Assembly (NCBI GenBank): GCA_022376465.1
Contig: JACDTU010000001.1
Location: forward strand, 1,798,001-1,862,000
DNA from: Cubamyces lactineus
Taxonomy: Eukaryota > Basidiomycota > Agaricomycetes > Polyporales > Polyporaceae
DNA: 64,000 bases
Direction: 5' to 3'
How positions within the stretch are numbered: position 1 is the first letter of the stretch; every line of letters starts with the position of its first letter. The notes below the pieces were generated by a model. The model saw only the letters and a program-made list of their open reading frames with translations. It was not told where the DNA came from and did no database searches. Shown here piece by piece: positions 43,753 to 55,372 of this stretch. Both the position numbers and the translations under genes were made by a program.

Positions 43753-46482
43753 CTAAGGAATGACCCAGACCCCTTCACCCCATGATGCAGCCATGCGTCC
43801 CACCAAGGTGTTAGCAGCCTTCTCCCAGACAAAGTTCCAGGAAGTTACAATGTACATGCCCCTCTTGCAGCGGGTGAGCATGACATTGGTACGACGGAAG
43901 TCCTCCAGGAAGCCAAGTGCCTTGGAGCGCACTAGGGAAACAATGATGTAGTCTCTCTCATTCCCTACCAACCATACTCAGCAGCTACACAGTGGCAGAT
44001 TGGTGAGCACACTTACCTTGGAAGGAGTCAACATTGAAACAAGTGTCCTCCCATGCCAGACCAGCTTCCTTCATCTCATTCTCCATAAAGGTTCGCTGGG
44101 CATCATAGGGGGTGATGAATGCATACTCCTTTCCCTCTGTCTGGAGCTTCTCAGCAATTTTTAGAACTGTAGCTCTTTCAGCAATGTTCTGAAGGGAGAT
44201 GCATCAGTATCTGTAAGAGACCAGAAGGATCACACTTACATGCCAGCTAGTATTATCTCTTTTCTCTTCAGACTCCTCCACATGGACAAACCAGCAGCAT
44301 GATTCAGAGTAGGGGACAGGGTGTTCAGGGTTGGAGCGGAGGTGGGAGTCATAGATGGTTTCAGAGACTACATCTCCAATCAGGGGTGGCATACGATCTA
44401 TGATACCCATGTCAGTGAGATTTACAAGAAATAAAATAGAGTGTCTTACATTGAGTATCCAAGAAAATTGCAGTAGAACGGAGGTGCTCAACCTCAAAGA
44501 TGCTCTTCATGTTTGGGTCCTCGTCAGAACCATAAGGGGGCACTAATGGTACATCAATCACATGCACAGACCTCAGAGCAGATAGGGGACTCACATTGCT
44601 TATCATCACCAATCATACAGACTTTGTGGATAGTATTAGAGAACATATTGAAGGGTGCCACATAGTTGCCAAGAGTGATCTGGCTGGCCTCATCAACCAC
44701 CATAATCTTGACAGGGTTAGGTTTGGTGAATTTGTAGATCAGAGGATGTGCAAGCATAGATAGGGTGCAAAGCATGACTGGAATGTCCTGGAGGCCTTTG
44801 ATCTTGCCTTTGAATTCTCTGGAGGTGATGATATTCTTGTTGATATCCTTGTAAAGATGCTCGTGCCTTCACAGCAAGATCAGACAAAGTGTGCAGACAA
44901 CATGTACATGAACACATACCAGCCCAAATGAAAGTCATTGGAGACCAAGAGCCTCCAGTTGAAGAAGCCCACATTAGCAAGCTTCTCAGCTATATTCTTG
45001 ACAGCAACATTTGATTGGGCAACAAGCCAGATTCCCCTTACTCCTGCAGCAACAGCTGAGGACACAAAGGCAGCTATAACTGTGGTTTTGCCTACAGTGC
45101 ATATAAGCCATCATGTAGAAGGCAAGGAGATCAGATGAGGGTCGCACCTGTCCCCGGGGGTCCTTGTATCAATGTGATACGTTGGTCATTCGTGTTGCTG
45201 AGCATGGCTTCCACAGCACGCTGCTGGGAGGGATTCAGAGGGCGGCTCGTCACCACCGGTGGAATAGTGTCAGATGTCGGGAAGGTATCGGGCCAGGTGA
45301 CGTTGTCAGGAGAGCCCATGATGAGCTGGAGGAATGGATTGTCAAACAATTTGATGTCGCCATGCAGCGCCTGAAGCATGGTGTGTTCACGCTGCTGGTC
45401 TGCCATGGTCGGACCGTCGCGGCCTTGTGTTATTATACCCGTAATCTCTCGGTCGACGAGACTAGTATCCGTCTGGAGCTTCACCTCACGCCCGTTGGCC
45501 CTGGTAACCCCGCCGGTGACGACGAAGGACAGCCCGGTGCTGGAGTCACGGACGCTGATGCGTTGAGTAGTCTACCACATTGACATGAGTCACTAAAATC
45601 TATAACGTGAATGTGTGGTGCGCGCACGTACAGTGTCTGACTTTCTGAATCGGTTCTGAAACCGTTCTGCCCTGACCATGGCGGACTTGTTCTTGGCGTC
45701 TGCGCGCTGAAAGGTGTAATCGTTCGCAATCGAGGATGGCGCGTTGAACGCCAGGCGATGTTCGCCACGCGCAAGCTGTGCGAACGTTTGCATCTCCTGT
45801 AGTATTACGATGTGAGCTAGTGATAGGAGGACATGACACAACCACGCACAGCATCGGTCTTACTGAAGGTGTCGATCCTCTTCGCCGCCTGGAAGCGATC
45901 TTCCATCGCCGGAAGGTAGGGGAGACATTGGGCGACCCACGCCTGCAGCGCGAGAGCGGAGATGCGCTTAGAGTCCCATGTGGAACTCTCGAAGGTCGCC
46001 TGTATGTTCTCTTTCATGATCGCGATGGTATCCCCAGCGGCAAATTCGATGGCAGCTAGCGGCTGGCGACCCTTGCTGCATACGCTTTGGACATCGATTG
46101 CGTTGCGAATCCGGATGTTCTGGTCGTGATAGAGGGCGATGGCGAGCTTATCGCAGCCAAAAGCCAAGAGGTGCACGTCGGGATTGCACAGTACCTCAGA
46201 CGAGAGGATCTCGCGGCCTTTGTACGCGGCCGCGCCCTTTCCTTTGGCGTGGAACTGGATGACGATGACTTTCGTTTTGACGGCAACCGCGAGACGGGTG
46301 AGGGTGCCGTTGTCGGTGTAGATAGGTGCGAGACCAATGAACCGAGGAGGGGATATGTCTTTGAACAGGTCGTCGAACATCTCCTTCGAGAGCTTGGATT
46401 CCAGGACCTCTTCCCGAACGACGATAGGATCGTAGTCATCATCGATGAGATTCTGATAGATAGTACGCGTTTTGAGGGCCAT
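43753..46482 (-). CDS. superfamily 1 helicase, UPF1-like
   Basis: This is a predicted SF1B-type RNA/DNA helicase. The start at 46482 gives MALKTRTIYQNLIDDDYDPI and a family-specific N-terminal part of about 350 residues without a domain I can name. The motor then shows Walker A as GPPGTGKTT (split by an intron near 45086-45146), motif Ia WLVAQSNVAVKNIAEKL, Walker B VDEASQ, motif III GDDKQLPP, and QYRMPPLIGD. Motif V is VDSFQGNERDYIIVSLVRS and motif VI NVMLTRCKRGMYIVTS. It ends WGEGVWVIP with a stop at 43753-43755. All ATPase motifs are intact. The gene is compositionally two-part: 45.14-46.5 kb is CG-rich like its neighbours, while 43.75-45.13 kb is nearly CG-free. An upstream in-frame ATG at 46635 is likely leader. 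The substrate is unknown. Confidence 0.85.
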
Positions 46483-47061
46483 GGTGTAGAGTTTCAAGAC
46501 TGAGCGAGAGTCGTTTCGAGAGTGGCGAGGACGATGAGAGCTGACAGAAGGCAATAGGCAACAGTGAGGAAGGTGCGCATTCAGAACAAAGAGCACCGGA
46601 AGCGAAATCTTGGACCAACTCGACTCTTGGGCCACAAAGCGGACGTTGTCTCCCAGGCCGCTTATACCGTGCTTCTCTGGAGCTCATGACACACGCGGTT
46701 CCCCTCACCGCAGCGAAGATTACCGCAGGCACCAAATTTATTCCTGAAGGCGTGGATCACGTACCCCGTCCCAGATGGCCACAGCTGTATAGTAGATGTG
46801 CGTTGAGACAATTTGTCAACGGCGCGCCAGAATTCCAGCTGAGGTCGACTGAGAACAAGGAGTTCGCGAACAAGACGTTCCTCTTGTCGCGAGTCGCGAG
46901 TCGCGGATATGCGAAGCGCCCATACCAGCAATGGGCGCTTCCTGTGCACCCAGCTTACAGACGACATCCCAGCCAGTGCGCTCTCTTGTGAGCTCACCAC
47001 ATCAAGCTTCACCACTTTCTCCACCCCCCACATCTACTCATCTACCTCGTCTCTTCTCCCT
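46483..47061. promoter_or_regulatory. divergent promoter region, helicase / PAM18
   Basis: This lies between two outward-facing starts. One open frame at 46686-46991 has no recognisable content and I take it as chance. A pyrimidine-rich leader precedes the PAM18 ATG. Confidence 0.4.
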
Positions 47062-47440
47062 ATGTCTACTCCTATCCTAATCGGCGTCGGTGCCATCGCT
47101 GCAGCTGTAGCGGGTCGTTCATTAATGCGCCGGGGACTCCTTGGTGGCAAAAACGCCGCCGAGCAATGGGTCAAGGGCGGCTTCAAAGCAAAAATGGACC
47201 GTAAGGAGGCCATTGCTATCCTAGGGCTCAAGTACGTACCTGTTCTTGTCCGAATTGTCAAGCACGGCTCACATCGAAACACCCTCTAGGGACGGTCCGC
47301 TTCTGCGGAAGCAGCTCAAGGATGCCCACCGGCACATTATGCTTGCAAACCACCCAGACCGCGGCGGTTCGCCATACATTGCAAGCAAAATCAATGAAGC
47401 CAAGGACCTGTTGGAGAAGACAGAGGGGAAGGCGAGGTGA
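47062..47440 (+). CDS. PAM18: mitochondrial import J-protein PAM18/TIM14
   Basis: Pam18 (Tim14) stimulates mitochondrial Hsp70 at the TIM23 channel. The ATG at 47062 gives [20 protein letters not shown], which is the membrane segment, followed by [19 protein letters not shown]. The compact J domain is [20 protein letters not shown], then [20 protein letters not shown] with the HPD motif, then [14 protein letters not shown]. One intron near 47231-47289 splits the Lys codon of GLKDG. The length of about 106 residues and the membrane-then-J-domain order match the family. Stop TGA at 47438-47440. Confidence 0.92.
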
Positions 47441-47839
47441 TTGCGGTGGTTTGGTGCTATCTGGTGAGTCCCTCGCCCCTTGCTCTTCTCTCAGCTTCCT
47501 GACGCCGCGCTGGTTCAGTCTTTGCTCCCGGATTTACGATGTATCCATTGCCTAATGATGTACAGTTTTCGTCCGTAATACCAACACCGTTCTTCTATTT
47601 CGCCACGGCGTGCCAGTACGGTCGTTTCCAGAACGGCAAGAGGTATTGTCTATCCACTTGTGAGTGACATATTCGTACAGTTCTCCATGTCGCCAAACCA
47701 TGGACGTTCCGTTGTCATTCTATGACAATCCAAAGCTCCGTTGCATTTGCTCCCGAGGGGCATGCCCCTCGCCGATGGCAGCATATACTGCTGCTGTCCG
47801 TCCTGCTGACTAAGCGAAATATTCTTATCACCCGCCGCG
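47441..47839. other. intergenic, PAM18 3' flank and EFM4 upstream region
   Basis: No gene seen. Confidence 0.45.
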
Positions 47840-48828
47840 ATGTCCTCGAGCGACCTCCCGCCGTCGAAGCTCGGGACGAAAGAACAGTAAGTAGTTTGAA
47901 AGGGCATTGTACACTGTCGTTGAACAATACGCAGTTGGGATGAAGTCTATTCTTCCGAGCTTGCAAACTTTGCAGAAATTGGCGATGAAGGCGAAGTCTG
48001 GTTCGTTATAACGTCCCTACGCGCCGGACTCTCTGCCGACCGTTCCTCCCTACCTCGCTTTCAATCAGGTTTGGTGAAGACAGCGTAGAGAAGATGGTAG
48101 ACTGGGCACTCGAAAATATACCAACTGATCCTGCGCCGTACATCCTTGAGGTCGGAGCAGGTAACGGCAACCTCCTCTTTGCCCTCTGCGAAGCCGGGTA
48201 CGCCCCGGAGAACATGTGCGGCGTCGATTACAGCGCAGACGCTGTCAAGCTTGCAAAGACGATCGGCAAGTCAAAGGCTGCCTCGGCCTCTAGCGAGGGC
48301 GACGATGCCGAAGATGGCGCGGAATCCTCCCCGCTCAGCAAGGCCGACAAGATCACCTTCGTGGCATGCGATTTCCTGCAGGACGAGGTGCCCATTTTGG
48401 AAGGAACGGAGTCTGGTGTCGCTGTGTGGGACCTGGTTCTGGACAAGGGGACGTTCGATGCGATCGCGTTGGCGGAGAAGGACGAAAGCGGCAGATCGCC
48501 TGCGGACGGTTACCCTGCGAGGATCGGGAGGGTAGTCAAGCCTGGTGGATTCTTCCTCATCACCTGTGAGTTCACTTCCTGCACATCCCGTGAGTCGGCC
48601 TGAAACCTGGCGATGCGCTTGTAGCATGCAATTTCACGGAAGAGGAGTTGAAGGCCAAGCTGGCTAACCAGGAGACTGGTCTCAAGTATCAGTACGTCTC
48701 CTAATTGTTTATGAAATGGGGACACGAGGCTGAGGTCTGGCTCCAGCTCCAGGATACCATGGCCTACCTTCTCATTTGGAGGACATAGCGGAAACGTGTA
48801 CTCGAGCGTAGCTTTCCAGAAAGAATAG
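47840..48828 (+). CDS. EFM4: EFM4-type protein-lysine methyltransferase
   Basis: Efm4 is an S-adenosylmethionine-dependent enzyme that methylates a lysine of elongation factor eEF1A. The start at 47840 gives MSSSDLPPSKLGTKEHWDEV, joined across an intron at about 47887-47935. The text continues YSSELANFAEIGDEGEVW and, after a second intron, FGEDSVEKMVDWALENI. The cofactor motif I is ILEVGAGNGNLLFAL, then CGVDYSADAVKLAKTI, then the post-motif DLVLDKGTFDAIAL and IGRVVKPGGFFLIT. The C-terminal exon reads YQSGSSSRIPWPTFSFGGHS and ends VYSSVAFQKE, matching the usual family end. An acidic Ser/Glu/Asp insert (about 25 residues, 48265-48345) lies after motif I. Its stop is only 74 bases from the stop of the opposing NOM1 gene. 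Confidence 0.9.
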
Positions 48829-48902
48829 ACTTTTGCGCGTGCAATTCTTCGCATAGGCAATCCGTGCAGACTCGCGGTGATATTCATCGAGGTACAAATA
48901 TC

Positions 48903-51900
48903 TCAGATCACAGGTACTACTTCCATGCCCGTTCTCAACGTGTCTAAGGCGACCTGGCTAGCCCACTTCAAGAATCCCTCCTCGCCCTTGAATGTCGTCT
49001 GCAGGAAGTACACCAGTCCCAGCGCGACCGCCTGGATTTTGGCGCCCTTGAGGAACACTTCCTCAAGCGGGCCCTTGTTCCGCGACTTCGGCAGGTCCTC
49101 GGGCCGCTCCGAACTCAGCAGCGGCGTCGAAAGCTGCGTGTTGGCCAACAGGTGGATGAACATCTCGCGCATGAACGCCTGAGCCTGCGGCTTGAGCACT
49201 GTGAAGTCGACCGGCTTGAGAATCGCGAGCGTGCAGGCGTCCTTGGCGAGCCACCAGCCGTACGCGCGCGCGACGTTGCGCATGCGGGTCGTGGAGATGC
49301 TTTTGACGTTGAACCCTGCGCGGTCGTCCTCGCTGAGGTTCTTGAGGATCTCGGCCCCGCCAACGGTGCTCTCGCCCATGTCCCGGAGGAAGTCCCAGAG
49401 GCAGAACTGCAGCGTGATCTTGTGCGAGTGTGAGAGGCGGCACAGCTGCTGCACGACGAGTGCATAATAGGGGTTGTATTGCTTCTCCTGCAGGCCGGAA
49501 ATGAGTTAATGACTGCGATGAGTACGTCTTCGGATCGGAACGTACATTGCCGCAGCAGTGGAGGATGACGCGGATGATCTCGCGCTGCTGGACCTCCGTC
49601 AGCTTGAGCTGCGATAATCGCTCGCATGCGTCCACATAATCCTAGAAGACAGGATGAGCGGTTGTTGTCTACCGTAGCACGAAGTGAACCTACATCTGCG
49701 CTCATGAGGACGACGAAGATGCTGCGACGAATGTCTGTGTTCATCCCTTGCTTCTTTGCCAGCTTGAGTAGGGCGTTCTCGCTCGGGGCGTCAGGCGGAG
49801 GCGCGTCTGCGGGCTGAGCGTGGGCCTCTTGCTGTCGCTCAACGAGCGGGTCGCCTCCCCATGCGGCTCCGACGAGCCACCACTTGCCCTTAGTCTCAGC
49901 CGACCTCAGGTCGTCCAATGAAACCCGTAAAGGCTCGTGTGACATGACTGCGAGATCATCGTAAGCGCATACGCAATACCATACGACTGTCGAGAGCACA
50001 GACCATGACGCTTCTTGCTCAAGCCAGAGAGGAACTTCTTCATCCGCTCGACGGCCTCGTTGCCCGCGGTCTGGCCTGCCGCCTTCTTGATCTTGTTGTT
50101 CTTCAGATTGCCCAAGGTCTCAACCATGAAGCGCGTGCGCGAGCTCAGAGCGTTGGCATCGGAGGGCAGTTTGGAGTGCACTATTTGTACGATGCTCTTG
50201 AGCGCAGTAGGGTCGTCTTGCCTCAGCTGTTGGCCGGAGTCTACCGTTACGGGTCAGCAAGGGGTGTCAAGGAGATTGGGGGTGATATCACTGACTTCTC
50301 GTGACTTTGAGGAGGAGTTCTACTTTGAACTCCGTCAGATCGCCATCGAGGAGGGCGCGGATGACGTCGTACATCAGTATAGACGCGATCACTTGGAAGT
50401 TGTAAAGCTCTGAAAGGAGGACCACAAGATTAGAGCATTCCTTCCCGATGGGCTCGTCGTCGGACGGCGCAGTCGCGCTGGTGGCCGTGTCCTTCAGAGC
50501 GGCAAAATGTGTGTCGTAGGAAGCAACAACGTGCTGCACAAAGAAGGCAGCTAGAAGTTACGTCGGTCAGAGTGAAGCGACATCAGTGCGATGGTCATGC
50601 TCACCAAACTCGATGCCGATCAGTTTGTGCAGGGCGGAGACAAAGGCGGCGTGCAAAACCACATATTGGTCCAGGAGCATCGAGTGTGAAGAAATTCCGT
50701 CAATGATGAGTTTCGTGAGCGTCTCCGTAACATCTGCGAAAGCGTGAGTACCGAGTCGCACGAGGACAAATGTGTACCATACCATGCCTCCGGTTGTTAC
50801 GGTAGATCTCCTCAACACCATCAACAATTGAAGCGATGTTCTGCTCACTCATCCTGTGACATTGATCAATACGAGACTTCGGTGTCCGGTCGGTAACGCC
50901 ATACATACCTGTTGAGAAGACCTTTCAACTGCTTAGTAAGTTTAATTTGCGCCTCCGAGGTCTGCCCCTCCTCGGCAGCGGCCTGTCTGCGCAGATGGGG
51001 TGGAACGTATTTGGAGCCTGCGCTGAATAAGTACGACGTTCTCAATGTAACGAGCTAAACGACTTACCATTCGCGACAGTAGTGGTAGGACTGGAGACCG
51101 CGGATATGGACTCATTTGTGGATGGCTTGACCTGATCTGCATGGTCGCTGCCGTCCATATCGATGTCTTCATCTTCACCGCCATCATCACTGCCAAATCC
51201 TTGCCATTCCCCATCATCCTCTATATCCTCCTCCTCCTCCTCCTCATACTCCTCGTCATCCTCGTCATCCTCTTCGTCATCGTCATCTTCCTCTCCGTCA
51301 TCCTCATCAGATGCAGCTGCGAGCTGGTCATCTGTATGATGAGACGGTCCGGATGTCTCAAAAGCGTCGAGATCCCTTAGCAGGTCTAAACAGGATGAGC
51401 ATGCGCATCAGGGTACCATACCAGACCACGCACCGTCTAGGCCGTCTTCCTCGTCTCCCCTGCCATATTTTGCTGTGCGCTTTCCATTCTTTACCCAGCC
51501 GAGCTTACGCTCAAGGTATGCGATGTACGCATCCTCTTCCTCCTCCTGAGGTGTTTTGAGCGTTGGTGCAGGCAAGGTTTTCTCCTTTTTGAGGGCCTTT
51601 GGAGCTTCGGTCCGTTCAACGAGTTTTTCGAGCCCGCTCTTCGCTTTCCGCTTGTTCGACTCGCCGGTTTGACGATTCTCCTTGTGTGATGTTTGTTTGG
51701 CATCGTTGCTGGGAGTAGAGCGGGTAGCTGACGGCCCTGGCTCTACCTTGAGCTTCTTGCGCTGAGGCGAGTCTGCATGATCCGCTTCAGCATGCCGCTT
51801 TGAACCTTGTGAAGGCTTCGAGGTATGTGCGGAAGGTTTTGAGGCATGCGCTGAAAAGAACTCTGCTTTCCGCTGCTTGCGGCTCTCCCGTTCTAATTTG

Positions 51901-52088
51901 CGGGCCTCCTTGCGAGAAAGCTGCCGCTGACCCCCTTTGCGCTTGTGCTTGTGCGCGCCGTCTGTGGTTTAGAGCAGTCAGTCGTGCACGTCGAGATGCA
52001 GGCCCACATAACACTCACTGCTTTCCCCGTTGATCTCCTCGAGTAGGGACTGAGGGAGGGAGGGACCGGTACGGGTGTAAGGAGGCAT
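48903..52088 (-). CDS. SGD1: NOM1/SGD1 nucleolar MIF4G-MA3 protein
   Basis: Nom1/Sgd1 is a nucleolar protein needed for 18S rRNA processing and small-subunit biogenesis. The start at 52088 gives MPPYTRTGPSLPPSLLEEIN, then a very basic region (RKEARKLERESRKQRKAEFF) with nuclear signals. A long acidic tract follows at about 51140-51320 (runs of Asp/Glu). The MIF4G entry is SKYVPPHLRR, then LTKQLKGLLNRMSEQNIASI, YTFVLVRLGTHAF and the helices near 50290-50500. The MA3 part reads DTDIRRSIFVVLMSADDYVD, then LKLTEVQQREIIRVILHCCG, then RAYGWWLAKDACTLAILKPV, ending MEVVPVI at 48903. Domain order and the acidic N-terminus match the family. About ten short introns. It shares a 167-base promoter with SART1. 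Confidence 0.9.
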
Positions 52089-52255
52089 GAATTTGGCGGA
52101 GCTGTGTCGTGATTGGCTCTGGCAGATCGAGTCCACTACTGGGCGCTTGTTTGGGCCTGTTGTCGCAGCCGCTGCTTACTCCTGCCCTCCACTACGGGTC
52201 ACAGCCTACGAGACCACTTGCTTCCTTCCTCCATCTCGCACACAGTCTCGTCGCC
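52089..52255. promoter_or_regulatory. shared divergent promoter, NOM1 / SART1
   Basis: 167 bases between outward-facing starts of a ribosome-assembly gene and a splicing gene. CT-rich near the + strand start. Confidence 0.45.
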
Positions 52256-55157
52256 ATGTCGATGGAAGAGAGTATCAGCCTGGAGGAGACCAACAAGATC
52301 CGTATCTCGTTGGGTCTCAAGCCTCTTACGGACGACAGTACACCGGCCAACGACAAGGAGAAGGAGGCTGAAGAGAACTATGCCAAGCAGCGCGAGCGGG
52401 AAGCGAAGGAGCGAGAAGCGAAGTAGGTACTCCTCTAGGTCTTGCACTGATGGCGTGCTTATGAAGTCTCGTTTGCCTCTAGGGCCATCCAGGATCGCCT
52501 TGCGAAGTGAGTACTTCCCTTCTCAAGCACCAAACAACAATTGCTTCTACTCCTCTTTGGCCAGCCCAGGCCAAACTACAGTGTCAAGAGTGATGAATCT
52601 TACATATACGTCTATATAGGGTAAGAAACAAACGGGAACTCAATGCAAAGCTCAAGGGTACGACCCTCGGTGATGTGGACGACGATGTAGACGACACCCT
52701 TAAATGGATCAAGAAGAGCAAGAAGCGGGAGAAGGAACTTGCAAAGAAGCGGCAGGAGGAGTTGGAGAGTATGGACAAGATGTTCCAGGGCGATGAATAC
52801 ACCGAGAGTGCGTTGCATTTACACCTTCGTATACCAATCATACTCATACATCTTGCGTGTAACAGAGGACTTGGAGGGCCTCAAAGTCAGCCATGACTTC
52901 GATGGGCTAGAAGAGGGCGAAGCCCGCATTCTCACCCTCAAGGACAGTCGAATTCTCGACAACGAAGGTGATTCAGTCCGGCATACGTCTCTTTCTGCAC
53001 CACTGACTGACATCTCAATAGAGGATGAGCTACAGAATATTGAAATGGCCGAGAGAGAGCGGGAGAAGAAGAATCAAGAGCTCAAAATTAAACGGCGAGA
53101 TTACACCGGCTACGACGACGATGAGTTCGCGCCAGGTCAGGCCGGTATGAAGCGCGCCGTTCTGGCTAAGTATGATGAGTTCCTGGAGGGATCCAAGGAG
53201 ACTGTAAGTGTCGTTCGCATATCCGAAGTGCAGGTCTCTGACTGCAGTCCATACAGGGCTTTCGCCTCGGCAGCTCTTCGTCGGCGAAGCGTGAGAGCAA
53301 GGACGAGCAAGCATCGGTGCCGGTCAATAAGACGTTGCTCTCTATCGACTATGCCAGTGCGTACAAACCTTCTGCTCATGCGTGCCGAATGTTAACCCAT
53401 TTTGTCAATCTTGCAGAGAACATCGAGTCGGCGGACTATCTCCAGCCGGGTGATGTTGGGTTTAAGAAGCCGAAGGTATGTAATAACGTCTCTCAGGTGA
53501 GATAGTGTATCTAATCCACTCCACGTAGACCAAGAAGAAACGTCCAACGCGCCGCGTGAATGCCGAGGAGTCCGATATCCCGCCTGTGAATGGTGAAGAC
53601 CAGATGCAGGTAGACGAGAAGCCGATTGTCCCTCGACAGCGTAATCTGGACGTCAATTTCGTAGATGATGACGAGCTACAAGCCGCCTTGGCGCGCTCGC
53701 GACGTGCAAAACTGCAGAAACCCAAGAAACTATCTCCCGAAGAGATTGCGAGGCAGAGTACGTGCTGTGAATGACGCGATGTGGCCAAGTACTGACCATT
53801 GTATCCAACAGTTGCTGCGGAACGGGCGAAGTCCGAATCGAGGGATGTCATTGATGTCGATGATCTTCAAGAAGATGAGGGCGGTTTGACCATCGACGAC
53901 ACGTCCGAGTTCGTTCGTGCCATCACTTTCGACCCTACATCTGTCAAGAAAGAGCCCGCAGAGCCTTCATTGAAGCGTGCAGCCTCTCGAGAGCCGTCAA
54001 GGCAGCCCTCTGCGCCACCGGTTAAGACGGAGCCCGTTGATCATCCAATGGAGGAAGTGGAGGCCGGTGAGGTCATCGTGAAGGAGGAAGAGGAAGAGGA
54101 CCCAGAAGCCATGCTCAACGCCATCGAGAACGCTATCAAGGAAACAGAGGCGATGGAGAAGGCAGCACAGGACGCGGGTGTCCCTGTTGGTACCGCGGTG
54201 GAGCAGACCTTTGGGCAGGGAATGGCTGCGACACTGAACATCCTCAGGCAGCAAGGTGTGCTCGCGCAGCCCACCGCAGACCAGATGGAACGGGAGCGCG
54301 TGCAGCGGCAACGCGATCTCTGGCTGGCTGAATACCGGCGTCTACAGGCCCAGCGCGAGCTTGAGCGCGCGAAGTCGCGCGGCCAGAACAAGGACCAGGC
54401 CACCCGCGAGTACGAGAACCGCCTGCGCGAGCAGCAAGAGGCCCGTCAGATGCTCGACGCCTTCAAGAACTACAAGCCGGACGTCAATATCGTCTACCAC
54501 GATGAGTTCGGGCGCGAGCTAACGCCGAAGGAGGCGTGGAAGGCGCTCTCGCACAAGTTCCACGGCAAGGGTTCGGGCAAGGCCAAGACGGAGAAGCGTC
54601 TGAAGAAGATAGCTGAGGAGCGCAAGAAGGAGGCGATGGCCAGCGGCGACACTCCGCTGAGCATGAACCAGGCGTTCCAGAAGCGGCAAGAGAAGACTGG
54701 TCAGGCCCACTTCGTTCTCTCCGTCGGCAATAGAGGGTTTGTATATTCACTCATATTCACCACATGAACCTTGTGCTGATGTCTAAATCTTTTCAGAGCG
54801 GTCCCGCAGCTCGCCGACTTCCTCGATAGCCAGCCGCTAACCAAGGGCAAGACGGAGAAAAAGAAAGAGAAGAAGAAACAGTCGGAGAAGGGCTCGACGC
54901 CGCAGCTCGACTCGACAGGCTTCATGACGCTCCCCGCCCCCGTGCTCAACGGCGGCAGCCCCGCTCCCGGCGCGAGCAACAACGGGTCGCCCGCGCCCCG
55001 CCCTGGCTTCTCGCGAATCGCGTCCGTCGTGGAGAGCGAGACGCCGAAGGAGTCGACGCCCGTCCCTGCGGAGCGGTCGAAGGTCGTCATCGGGCTCGGT
55101 ATGAAGCGCAAGGCGACGACCGACGCACAGGATTCGCCGCCGGCCAAGAGGCGGTAG
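52256..55157 (+). CDS. SNU66: SART1/SNU66 component of the U4/U6.U5 tri-snRNP
   Basis: SART1/Snu66 is a tri-snRNP protein required for spliceosome activation. The start at 52256 gives MSMEESISLEETNKIRISLG, the typical N-terminus. The text then reads LKPLTDDSTPANDKEKEAEE, a charged helical stretch, LKVSHDFDGLEEGEARILTL and KDSRILD. The family block KRRDYTGYDDDEFAPGQAG and VLAKYDEFLEG follows. The C-terminal conserved part is NIVYHDEFGRELTPKEAWKA, then LSHKFHGKGSGKAKTEKRLK and GDTPLSMNQAFQKRQEKTG, then AHFVLSVGN. The end is Ser/Pro-rich with basic KRKATTDAQDSPPAKRR, a likely nuclear signal. Six or more introns are visible, including an intron near 54739-54796. Stop at 55155-55157. Confidence 0.92.
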
Positions 55158-55372
55158 TAGTGCTATTCGAGGCGGCTTTGAGACCGTATCCCCAGTACAC
55201 CGGTCTTCTTGTGGATTGTTCTTGGTCGCGCGTACGCTTGCTGCAGTCATTACAGGCGACGATGTTAGAGATACACAGTATATATAAGTTACAGCGCATG
55301 TACACTACACGGACGGTTCGATGCGATCATCATGTAATATGGGTATACCACACTGTTGCGGGTCTGTCGATG
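55158..55372. other. convergent intergenic region
   Basis: Short 3' flanks of SART1 and RNase H2A; no gene seen. Confidence 0.5.

Noticed and set aside
43300..45140. RIP-type C-to-T mutation as the cause of the CG-poor block
   Set aside because: RIP as known in Ascomycota hits CA dinucleotides in repeats and creates stops; here CA is plentiful and the frames are intact, so CpG-specific loss or a different donor fits better.
46483..46635. 51-residue N-terminal extension of the helicase from ATG 46635
   Set aside because: The extension is Ser/His/Leu-rich with no conservation signal; ATG 46482 begins a more typical protein sequence.
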